A stretch of 64,000 nt of DNA from JBGSUZ01 sp963677505 (GTDB lineage: Bacteria > Bacillota > Clostridia > Peptostreptococcales > Acidaminobacteraceae), in assembly GCA_963677505.2 (NCBI GenBank), contig CAXXWB010000017.1:1-64000 (forward strand), given 5' to 3'. The position numbers were made by a program, and so were the translations under genes. The notes below the pieces were generated by a model. The model was given only the letters and a program-made list of their open reading frames with translations, was not told the DNA's origin and searched no databases. This document shows, in pieces, positions 56,356 to 64,000 of the stretch. The number at the start of each line of letters is the position of its first letter. Positions within the stretch are counted from its first letter, which is position 1.

Positions 56356-57297
56356 TCATAGAAACTTTCTAACCGATGGACCGTTCTTAAAGTGGCACAG
56401 ATCCCCTTGATCAGCACCTATCTCTTCTAACTTTTTATCGATTAAATCCTTAATTCTCCACCAACTCATCCCCCAGTTACAAAAGAGTGTTTCCTCTTCT
56501 GGAGCCCGCCCTGCAAATCTTTGAAAGACCATTTTAGGGTCACTATAGCGGATAAACGCCACCACACGATTCACATAGGTTTCCACGCTACCCATTTCAA
56601 ACTCACCCGCTAAATACTGCCTAGCCATTTCTGTATTTTTCAGTATATACAAAGTATGAATTTTAACTTCATCTATTTTTAAAACCGCAAAGAGTTTTGC
56701 CGCTTCTCTTAAATCTAAATCCTCATCCCAAGGAAGATTTCCAATGAGGTGAGCGCAGGTTCTAAATCCAAAGGCTCTAATTCTTAAAACCGCATCGACA
56801 AATTCTGCTAAACCATGACCTCTGTTGATTTTTTCTAGAGTATGGTAGTTAATCGTTTGAAGCCCTAGTTCCACCGTAATTTCTACCTTATTCTCAAATT
56901 CAACACTTTTTAAGACTTCAAGGTGAGCATTGGAAATACAGTCGGGCCTCGTAGAGACACAAATGCCTACCACACCTTCTATGCACGCCTCTCTCACTGC
57001 CGCTTCTAAAACTTTTGGCTCACAATAAGTATTAGAAAAGTTATTGAAATAGACTATAAATTTCTTAGCTTTATATTTAGGACCAATGTAGGCGATATTT
57101 TCTTCAAGTTGCTTCGAAACACTCATTTTAGCATCAAGATTTTCAAATCCCGTACCCACTTCTCCGCAAAAGGTACAGCCCCCATGACCGCAAGTTCCAT
57201 CACGATTAGGACAGCTTACAGGCATATTGACAGGTATTTTATATACTTTTTCACCAAACCGCTGAATGAGCGCATTGGAGTAGGTGTTGTAGCACAT
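56356..57297 (-). CDS. Radical SAM protein, TIGR01212 family
   Basis: 313 residues. Cysteines in CPNRDGTCGHGGCTFCGE hold the 4Fe-4S cluster of radical SAM enzymes of this family (YtqA-like). Later motifs ITVELGLQTINYHTLEKINR and LIGNLPWDEDLDLREAAKL are typical. Exact reaction unknown, though relatives act on tRNA or related RNA. Direction and spacing put it at the start of the - strand run down to rlmD. Confidence 0.88.
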   Translation of the reverse strand: MCYNTYSNALIQRFGEKVYKIPVNMPVSCPNRDGTCGHGGCTFCGEVGTGFENLDAKMSVSKQLEENIAYIGPKYKAKKFIVYFNNFSNTYCEPKVLEAAVREACIEGVVGICVSTRPDCISNAHLEVLKSVEFENKVEITVELGLQTINYHTLEKINRGHGLAEFVDAVLRIRAFGFRTCAHLIGNLPWDEDLDLREAAKLFAVLKIDEVKIHTLYILKNTEMARQYLAGEFEMGSVETYVNRVVAFIRYSDPKMVFQRFAGRAPEEETLFCNWGMSWWRIKDLIDKKLEEIGADQGDLCHFKNGPSVRKFL

Positions 57298-57375
57298 GGC
57301 TTTATCCTCCTAACGTATATGGAATTTACCTTCATATCATAGCATATTTGTCCTTCTTTGGAAATTGGACAATAT

Positions 57376-57412
57376 AAAACGACCAACCTATTAAAACTCG
57401 GTTGGTCGTTTT
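57376..57412 (-). terminator. Terminator of the double 5'-nucleotidase gene
   Basis: Perfect 13-bp stem AAAACGACCAACC (57376-57388) with GGTTGGTCGTTTT (57400-57412), just after the stop at 57432 on the - strand, with a T/A-rich tail. Confidence 0.8.
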
Positions 57413-57431
57413 ATTATAAAAAATTTATAAA

Positions 57432-60400
57432 CTATGCAGCCAATTTAATCAAATTTTCTAAGAAGCTTGTCACTTTTTTAGAAATATCAATCATACGACC
57501 ATCTTCTTTAGGATCGATAGTGCCTTGTTTTTTGATTTTGTTGATCATAGCATCTCTAACCAAAAGGAATGTGTCTTTGAACCTAACTTCTTTAAAGACT
57601 GTGAAGCCGTCACCACCTGGTGCTAAGAAGTCATTGGTTGCTACTGTGTAAGTCTTTTTAAGGTCAAGGGCTTTTCCATCTACCATGGTAACAGAAAGAA
57701 CTCTGCTGCCTTCAGGTTTAGAAGAGTCAAATGTGTATTTGAGACCTGAAACTTGAAGGTAACCCACTTTAGATTTTGCCGATTGCTCTAAGAGCGCTTT
57801 GATTTGTGCGCCAGTCATCTTAGATGTAGCAATTGTATTGTCAAATGGAGAAACTTTGAAAATTGTACCTACAGTGATGTTGCCTGCTGGGATATCAGCT
57901 CTAACGCCGCCTTCATTTGTAAAGCAAAGGTCAGTGCCTGCAGTTTCTCTCATTGCATCTGCTGTAAAGTTACCAAGAGCCATTTCTGCATTTTTCATTA
58001 CTTTTAAATCGCTCTTTGCTTTACCAACCACAACATCAAAGATTGGTGATAATTCTGCTTCTGATTTTTTAACCGATTCAGCAATTTCTGCATTAACTGG
58101 AATATCTAGTTTGCCTTTTGATACTTCAATCAATTCAGTTGTAGAGTATACAACTTTACCGGTAACTGCATCTACATAAAGGGTAATATGACCGATGTTT
58201 CTACCATTTTTGTAAGCTTCAACGTATGGTTTACCATTAACATAACCTTGGAGGTTCATATGGCTGTGTCCACCCACGTAAGCATCAATGCCTTTTGTTT
58301 CGTAAGCCGTATCTAAAAGTTCACCATAATTGTAATTGTTTGAAGATGACATTGCAGGTAAGTGACCAAGAGCAATGACAACGTTTGCACCTTGTCTATT
58401 CAATTGATCAGCATATTTTTGTGCCATCGCTGATGGATCTTTAAATTCTAAATTACCAACATACTTTTTGTGAGCGGCTTCCGATGTTTCTTGTGTTGCT
58501 AAGCCAATGATACCAATTTTTAAACCTTTTCTCTCAATTGTAGTTGTTGGTTGTGCCCAAGAAACTGGTTTGCCTTTTTCATAGATATTAGAAACAATCA
58601 GTGGGAATTTAGCTGATTTCATTGTTTCTACAGCTTTTTCAGCACTCCAGTCGAATTCGTGATTACCCATTGTCATGGCGTCAAAGCCAATCGTATTCAT
58701 CATATCAACCACTGGTTTACCAAAGAGGAGATTTGACATTGGAGAACCTTGGAAAGCATCGCCAGCATTTAAAATAACTGTGCCGTCTGGGTTCATTTTC
58801 TTATAGTATTCCATATATGCAGCAACTTTTGCAGCACCTGGGTCTGAGCCAGCGCCTACTAAAGTTCCGTGGAAATCGTTAAGTGTCAAAATATCGATTT
58901 TCTTAAGATCAGGGAAAATCGTTTCTGTTGGAGGGAATACTGTAATACCTGCTTTAAAGTCTGCAGCTGCTGCAAGTCTGTTAAATTGAAGCAATCTTGC
59001 AGGTGCTACACCATATTCTTTTGCAACTGATTCAAGCGTATCTGTTGACATAATGTATTTGCCTTGTGGCAACAAGTTCGAATTTTGAAGATCTCTAAGA
59101 TTAAGAGCTTTTACATTATCAGTTCTGCCATCTTTCGATTTAGGAATAGTAATTTTACCTGATTTAACTAATAAAATAGCTGCTTCTCTAAGAGGATGTG
59201 TTTGGTCAATACCGATAATAGACCAGTTATTATCTACAACTGGATCAATCACTTTTTTCTTTTCAATGTAGTCTTTGATGTATGAACGAAGGGTATTAGG
59301 ATCTGAGTTGTAGAACACTTCATTGTCTTTTGTTAAAATACCCATTGATTTAAGACCGTCATAACGGTAGTTGTTAATAGCAAGTCTAATTTTATCTGTG
59401 TCTTTAACCCCTTGACCATTGCGTTTTAAGTCAACGATTCTTTTGCCTGCTGGCTTGCTGATGTCTATTTTATAAGTCACACCTGCAAACATGTCATAGT
59501 TATACGAACGTACATTTTCGTTGAAGCTGATTGTTAAATCGTCAGGTGCCGCTGTATTGAAATATGACGCTGACCATTCCATGTATTTTTTAAGTTGAGC
59601 ACCTGTAACTTCTACGCCGATTAATGTATTTGGATATTTGTAAATATCAAAAACATTGGCATAAGTTAAGTTGCCATAAGGTATGTTTGAATCTGATTTA
59701 AAGAGCGCAGCTGCAGCAACTTGAGAATTTGTTGTTTGCAGTTGGACTTCGTTGATCAAGTCAATAACCGCCGTATCTCTAATTTGTGCTTCTGGAATTC
59801 CAGGAACTTCAGCGTCTTGGTGGAACTCACCAGTTGCTCTGCCAATAATAGTTTTAAGGAATTCTAAAGTTCTGAGGTGTGAAGGTTCTGCCACTTTCAT
59901 AGCGCCTGCATCAGCCTCAAGCTTTTTCAAGCTGACTAAATCTGCTTTTTTATCTTTTACAGTCCATTTGCCGTCAACTTTAGTTAAGTTAAGGTCTACT
60001 CTCACCATATCAACTGCTGCAGTTGTAGGTGCTGCAACTAAAACGCCATTGATTGTTTGGTTAACCGCTGTATGGTCATGACCTGTAATCATAACTGCTG
60101 CTTCAGGACAACTTTCAGCAATAAGTCTCGCCATGTCGCCTTTGTCTGGTTCACTTCCTGAATCAACGCCAGCGTGAGCAGAAATAACAATCACGTCTGC
60201 CTTTTCTTTGTCTTTCATGATTCTAACGTATTTTTTAGCTTCCTCAGCCATGTTCTTGAACTCAAGAGAAGTTACTTTGCTAGAATCCCATGTTCTTACT
60301 GTAGGAACGGTTAAGCCTAAAATACCAACTTTAACGCCGTTAACATCTTTAATAATATAAGGTGTTGCAAAGTTGCTACCATCTTTTTTATTGTAGATGT

Positions 60401-60854
60401 TAGCCGAAAGGATTGGGAATTTTGCTTCTTTTTTAATCTTCTCAATTGTATCAAGACCAAAATTAAACTCGTGGTTCCCAAGGGTCATTGAATCGTAACC
60501 TATGTAACCCATGACTTCGATCATTGGATTTTTAACCGAAAGGTCTTTGTTGTAAAGATCGTCTGTAAGGATTGTGCCTTGAATAGTATCGCCGTTATCA
60601 ATCAATACAGTGTTAGGGTTTTCTTTTCTGACACTGTCCACGGCTGTTTTAACACGAACAAGACCACGGTCCTTTGTGTCAATACCGCCTTCATAGCTCC
60701 AAGATGTGATGGTACCATGCATGTCGCTCGTTGCAAGAACAGTTAATTTCATGTCGTCCGAGCCAGCTGCAAAGCCTGTAACAGGCATCGCAAAACATAC
60801 GCTGAACATCATGACAAGAGCCATAGCAAAACTGAGTTTTCTCTTGTGTTTCAT
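57432..60854 (-). CDS. Exported double 5'-nucleotidase/phosphoesterase with LysM-like linker
   Basis: 1,140 residues; GGGGAGG before ATG. Signal peptide (FAMALVMMFSVCFAMPVTGFA). Copy 1: metallophosphatase (ATSDMHGTI, MTLGNHEFNFG, ITGHDHTAV) and 5'-nucleotidase C domain (about residues 340-520). Then a helical stretch and a LysM-like repeat at about 600-645 (STDTLESVAKEYGVAPARLL). Copy 2: TLNDFHGTLVGAG, AGDAFQGSPMSNLLF, MTMGNHEFDW, VGGHSHMNLQ, then a second nucleotidase domain with GNFTADAMRETAG. Typical members have one copy and about 550-650 residues, so this is a tandem duplication. It probably releases phosphate and nucleosides outside the cell. Confidence 0.9.
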   Translation of the reverse strand: MKHKRKLSFAMALVMMFSVCFAMPVTGFAAGSDDMKLTVLATSDMHGTITSWSYEGGIDTKDRGLVRVKTAVDSVRKENPNTVLIDNGDTIQGTILTDDLYNKDLSVKNPMIEVMGYIGYDSMTLGNHEFNFGLDTIEKIKKEAKFPILSANIYNKKDGSNFATPYIIKDVNGVKVGILGLTVPTVRTWDSSKVTSLEFKNMAEEAKKYVRIMKDKEKADVIVISAHAGVDSGSEPDKGDMARLIAESCPEAAVMITGHDHTAVNQTINGVLVAAPTTAAVDMVRVDLNLTKVDGKWTVKDKKADLVSLKKLEADAGAMKVAEPSHLRTLEFLKTIIGRATGEFHQDAEVPGIPEAQIRDTAVIDLINEVQLQTTNSQVAAAALFKSDSNIPYGNLTYANVFDIYKYPNTLIGVEVTGAQLKKYMEWSASYFNTAAPDDLTISFNENVRSYNYDMFAGVTYKIDISKPAGKRIVDLKRNGQGVKDTDKIRLAINNYRYDGLKSMGILTKDNEVFYNSDPNTLRSYIKDYIEKKKVIDPVVDNNWSIIGIDQTHPLREAAILLVKSGKITIPKSKDGRTDNVKALNLRDLQNSNLLPQGKYIMSTDTLESVAKEYGVAPARLLQFNRLAAAADFKAGITVFPPTETIFPDLKKIDILTLNDFHGTLVGAGSDPGAAKVAAYMEYYKKMNPDGTVILNAGDAFQGSPMSNLLFGKPVVDMMNTIGFDAMTMGNHEFDWSAEKAVETMKSAKFPLIVSNIYEKGKPVSWAQPTTTIERKGLKIGIIGLATQETSEAAHKKYVGNLEFKDPSAMAQKYADQLNRQGANVVIALGHLPAMSSSNNYNYGELLDTAYETKGIDAYVGGHSHMNLQGYVNGKPYVEAYKNGRNIGHITLYVDAVTGKVVYSTTELIEVSKGKLDIPVNAEIAESVKKSEAELSPIFDVVVGKAKSDLKVMKNAEMALGNFTADAMRETAGTDLCFTNEGGVRADIPAGNITVGTIFKVSPFDNTIATSKMTGAQIKALLEQSAKSKVGYLQVSGLKYTFDSSKPEGSRVLSVTMVDGKALDLKKTYTVATNDFLAPGGDGFTVFKEVRFKDTFLLVRDAMINKIKKQGTIDPKEDGRMIDISKKVTSFLENLIKLAA

Positions 60855-61081
60855 TACAATTCCTCCCCTAATTTAAATGTGAATACTCAAAGGTTCCCAT
60901 ACCTTTGGTACCATTTCGTCAGATGTCTGACAAACAACCATACAAGTTGCCAAACACTTACTCTATTTAATTATACATAAATATCAATTCCCTTACGATA
61001 GGAGGATGTATAGATTTATTTATAAATATAAATGGTTTTAGACTTGTCATTTGTCAGTTTTTTTAGATAACTTATACATAT

Positions 61082-61113
61082 AAAAAAAATCGCAAGTAAA
61101 AACTTGCGATTTT
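61082..61113 (-). terminator. Terminator of the UPF0182 gene
   Basis: 12-bp stem AAAATCGCAAGT / ACTTGCGATTTT with a four-base loop and an eight-T run on the - strand (61082-61089), 25 bases after the stop of the UPF0182 gene. Confidence 0.85.
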
Positions 61114-61140
61114 TAGCGTTAAATGTTTGATTGTTCCGTT

Positions 61141-63891
61141 TTACTTGTTGTTTTGTGTTTCAATTTTTTTAATTAATTGATTCACTTTATCAATGGCTCT
61201 TTGTAGCTCTTCAGATAAAGCTTTTGCTTCTTCTAAAGTCAAAACTACACCTTGCTGTTGATTGATAGTGCCAGTTGGCGTCGTTGTTGCTTTTTCTATT
61301 CCCGTTGTCGCCTCTGTTTTTCCTACCGCATCAGCGCCAAATAACTTTTCAAGACAGAGTTCCAAGGATTCTTCCATGATTACCTTGTCTTTATAAACCG
61401 CAATGACTCGCTTCACTTCTGGCATACTGTTTTCGTTTTCTGCCTTGAGGTAAATCGCCTCTGTATAGAGCAACGAGTTGCCTACAGGGGTAATAATTAC
61501 ATTACCTCTTAGAACATTGGACCCTTCTTGACTCCACAGGGTAAATTGAGGAGAAATCACTGAGTCCTGATCAATTTTAGATTCAATCATCATTGGTCCA
61601 TCAATGGTTTTGTCCTTCGGTAGTTGATAGGCATAGAGTTTACCATAATGAGCACCATCGTTTCGTGCCACTAAGAGGGCCGAAAGATTCGCTTTTTCCC
61701 TAGGCGTAAACGGTTGCATTAACGCAAGTTCTGCTTCTTTTTCTCCTGGAAGAGTGAACATAACGTAATTCGGCTCATAGGCTTGTGTTTCTGAGAGATA
61801 TTTTTCTTTGGCAGTAGACCACTGATCTTCACCATTATAGAAGACCTTAGGGTTGTTTACGTGGTAAGTTTTGAAGACCTCAGCCTGTACATTAAACAAA
61901 TCTTTAGGGTACTTGAAATGTGACACTAAAGCTGGGTCGCATTCGCTTACTGGCTTTAAAAGACCTGTATAAATGTTCCCATAGGTGTTGGCGATAGGGT
62001 CCTCTGCGTCTACTTGATAGAAATTAACAGTCCCATCATAAGCATCTACAACAACTTTTATAGAGTTTCTAAGATAATTCACCGAATATCCCTTGAAGTT
62101 AAATCGTTGTGAATAAGGGAAGTTTGTAGAAGCCGTATAGGCATCAATTATCCAGTACAACTTGCCATTTTCTTGATTGACTACAAATTGAGGTGCTTGG
62201 TCGTACATCAAAAATGGTGCAATTCGAGTAACTCTGTCATACAAATTTCGGTGAATGAGAATTTTACTATCACCAGTAATATTAGTAGACAAGAAGAGTT
62301 TTACACTAGACTCTTTTACTGCATAAAGGAAACGATTAAACCCATTGAGTGAAATCCCATCTTTTCCTGAATACCGTGTTTCTTGGTTTTCTGAGCCTGC
62401 AGGGTAATCGAATTCGCTTTCTTTTGCCCCTACAATGGCATATTCATTGGTCTTCTCACCAAAATAGATTTCAGGCCGAGTAATTTTAAAGGCTTCATTT
62501 GCAATCGGCGGTATATTTTTTACCATGAGTTTAGGTAAGCCATCTGTTTCCACTTCGTTTACTGGTGCAGCGACAAAACCATAGCCATGAGTATACTTAA
62601 GGTGCATGTTAATCCATGTTTGAGCTTTAGGATCTAACTTTGCCACATTTAGCTCTCTCGGCGATATAAACATTTGACGGTATATGCCGTCTACCGTATA
62701 TCGGTCCATGGTTACATGATTGAACTCATAGTAAAGACGAAGGGCTTGAATTTGGTTATATATTTGTATCAGCGGTCTTTCGTCGTTAATTCGAATATTC
62801 TTGATGGTACTTTCATTGCTTTTAATTTCCTCTGAGTCTATATTTTGATCCACTGGGAACTCATTAATTTCCACATTGTTTAATCCAAAGGCTCTTTGAG
62901 TGTATGTGATATTGTACTTTAAATAAGGAGACTCTTTTGTAAGTTCATCAGGCTCTACAATCCATTTTTGAACGACAAAACTAGAAACACCCATGAGTAT
63001 GCTTACGCCAAAGAGTAATATTGGGCCTGAAAGAAGCCATTTCTTTTTACTCTTAAAAATGCCTATAAAGAATACAGGTGCCGATACAAATGAGACAATC
63101 GCCAATACTTGAAGACCTCTCAATGTAACATTTACATCTGTAAACCCTGCTCCAAATGCTACACCTTGTTTAGAATATAAAATACCGTATGCCATAGTCA
63201 GGAAAGAAAGCCCCAACAATATGTAGAAGGCTGCACCTAAAACGGCAAATCGCTTAATTGCACTGGCAAAGATATCTCTTTTAATCATGCTCATAACCGC
63301 AAGAGGACCATTGGCAGGATTTATATAAAACACAGTTCCTTCTGTAGGTGGATATTGTTGAAGGACAATCCCATAAAACCCGAGTGTGACCAATACCCAT
63401 ATAATAATAGTCATAATACCTAATCTGAGAACTTCTTGTAGGAACGGCACTGCAAACAAATAGTAAGACACGTCCATATTATAAATAGGGTCATTAAGAC
63501 CAAAACCTTTGCCATAAATCAACTGTAGTAAATTGAACCACAAGGTAGCAGAGAAAATATACCCTAAAAGTATGCCTACTCCCGAAGCTACCCATGTGTG
63601 CTTCTTATGGTTAATTTTTTTAGTCTTTGCATCCATATCAATATGGCCAAGTTTAATGTACTTTCCAAAAATAACATCCAGATAGATCTTCATCACCACT
63701 GCAAAAAAAATGGCAATCGGAACAAAGAGTATGGCTTTATACTTTATTGCGGTTAAGAAAGTTGCTAAATAGCCCATACTTACAAACCACTGAAGTTCAG
63801 TGACAAAATCTATCACCGTAGAACCCAGTGCAAATACAATAATCAGCGTTGCCAGTACAGGTACAAACCATTTGTATTTTTTGGTCAACAT
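61141..63891 (-). CDS. UPF0182-family membrane protein
   Basis: About 916 residues; ATG 63891 after GGAGGC. Seven hydrophobic helices fill the first about 320 residues. A large extracytoplasmic domain follows with the family wording: NIRINDERPLIQIYNQIQAL, YTHGYGFVAAPVNEV and NLYDRVTRIAPFLMYDQAP. It ends in a short coiled coil (LEEAKALSEELQRAIDKVNQ). The family is widespread in actinobacteria and clostridia and has no known function. Confidence 0.92.
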   Translation of the reverse strand: MLTKKYKWFVPVLATLIIVFALGSTVIDFVTELQWFVSMGYLATFLTAIKYKAILFVPIAIFFAVVMKIYLDVIFGKYIKLGHIDMDAKTKKINHKKHTWVASGVGILLGYIFSATLWFNLLQLIYGKGFGLNDPIYNMDVSYYLFAVPFLQEVLRLGIMTIIIWVLVTLGFYGIVLQQYPPTEGTVFYINPANGPLAVMSMIKRDIFASAIKRFAVLGAAFYILLGLSFLTMAYGILYSKQGVAFGAGFTDVNVTLRGLQVLAIVSFVSAPVFFIGIFKSKKKWLLSGPILLFGVSILMGVSSFVVQKWIVEPDELTKESPYLKYNITYTQRAFGLNNVEINEFPVDQNIDSEEIKSNESTIKNIRINDERPLIQIYNQIQALRLYYEFNHVTMDRYTVDGIYRQMFISPRELNVAKLDPKAQTWINMHLKYTHGYGFVAAPVNEVETDGLPKLMVKNIPPIANEAFKITRPEIYFGEKTNEYAIVGAKESEFDYPAGSENQETRYSGKDGISLNGFNRFLYAVKESSVKLFLSTNITGDSKILIHRNLYDRVTRIAPFLMYDQAPQFVVNQENGKLYWIIDAYTASTNFPYSQRFNFKGYSVNYLRNSIKVVVDAYDGTVNFYQVDAEDPIANTYGNIYTGLLKPVSECDPALVSHFKYPKDLFNVQAEVFKTYHVNNPKVFYNGEDQWSTAKEKYLSETQAYEPNYVMFTLPGEKEAELALMQPFTPREKANLSALLVARNDGAHYGKLYAYQLPKDKTIDGPMMIESKIDQDSVISPQFTLWSQEGSNVLRGNVIITPVGNSLLYTEAIYLKAENENSMPEVKRVIAVYKDKVIMEESLELCLEKLFGADAVGKTEATTGIEKATTTPTGTINQQQGVVLTLEEAKALSEELQRAIDKVNQLIKKIETQNNK

Positions 63892-64000
63892 ATTAATGCC
63901 TCCAGTCAACATAAGTCATATCATTTTCATGATGCCAGTCTTGGGTCTATAAAAAGTTGCTCCTTTGACACTATACCCCAAAAATTAATTAAAAAGCAGA

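Noticed and set aside
1..64000. Horizontal transfer of a bacterial block into a ciliate chromosome
   Set aside because: Fifty kilobases of bacterial genes with bacterial ribosome sites, terminators and operons, and no introns, are better explained as a separate genome joined by assembly.

Overview
The window is a chimera of two unrelated genomes joined near base 13,182. Bases 1 to about 13,182 are nuclear DNA of a ciliate. It is very AT-rich, has no long standard-code ORF, and reads as protein only when TAA and TAG are translated as glutamine. Eight genes can be reconstructed there. Their introns are tiny (about 31-45 nt, GT...AG) and their stops are TGA. Most of these genes also carry single-base indels at homopolymers, the pattern of an unpolished long-read or low-coverage assembly. 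Bases 13,183 to 64,000 are a gene-dense, moderately AT-rich chromosome segment of an anaerobic Gram-positive bacterium, probably Clostridia. The evidence is strong AGGAGG ribosome sites, hairpin-plus-T terminators, an asrABC sulfite reductase with a formate/nitrite-family channel, a hybrid-cluster protein, and a YjbM-type (p)ppGpp synthetase. I cannot name the genus. The joint cuts an aldo/keto reductase gene right after its YFDT motif, and the bacterial gene next to it carries two indels, so an assembly artefact is more likely than gene transfer.

Ciliate part, in order: a protein kinase A regulatory subunit (- strand, runs off the left edge); a secreted coiled-coil protein; an ODAD3/CCDC151-like outer-dynein-arm factor; a cathepsin-D-like aspartic protease (+); a multi-pass membrane protein; a trichocyst matrix protein whose three-exon model closes exactly; a NAP-family histone chaperone; and a coiled-coil protein on the - strand. 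Cilia, regulated secretion and cAMP signalling all fit a ciliate.

Bacterial part, left to right: the cut aldo/keto reductase with a MerR-type promoter; a VTT-membrane-protein/two-component operon; a second two-component system leading into a glycoside-hydrolase-like lipoprotein, divergent from a serine hydrolase; the asrA-asrB-asrC-ferritin-like-channel operon; hcp; a MerR regulator with an enoate-reductase-like flavoenzyme; OsmC/LysR; a MATE pump and a MarR repressor sharing a palindromic operator; a methyltransferase. Next is an unusual pair at 36.2-37.3 kb: a membrane-anchored LuxR-type regulator whose membrane part resembles MotA/ExbB proton-channel subunits, followed by a stand-alone paralogue of that membrane part. 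Then come a broken lipoprotein gene, a flavin-binding protein, and an HxlR regulator. A second candidate system follows at 39.4-43.8 kb: a ferric-reductase-type flavocytochrome, an exported tandem cytochrome-b5 protein and a two-component system in one operon, with an 11-bp-period direct repeat in its promoter.

The right third holds MgtE, MscS, a PLP-enzyme/acetyltransferase fusion, an SLC12-like transporter, a truncated serine recombinase, and a housekeeping-like - strand run (RlmD-type rRNA methyltransferase, thioesterase, unknown protein, phosphoesterase, (p)ppGpp synthetase, radical SAM). It ends with a large double 5'-nucleotidase and a UPF0182 membrane protein. No tRNA, rRNA, CRISPR array or complete insertion sequence was seen.
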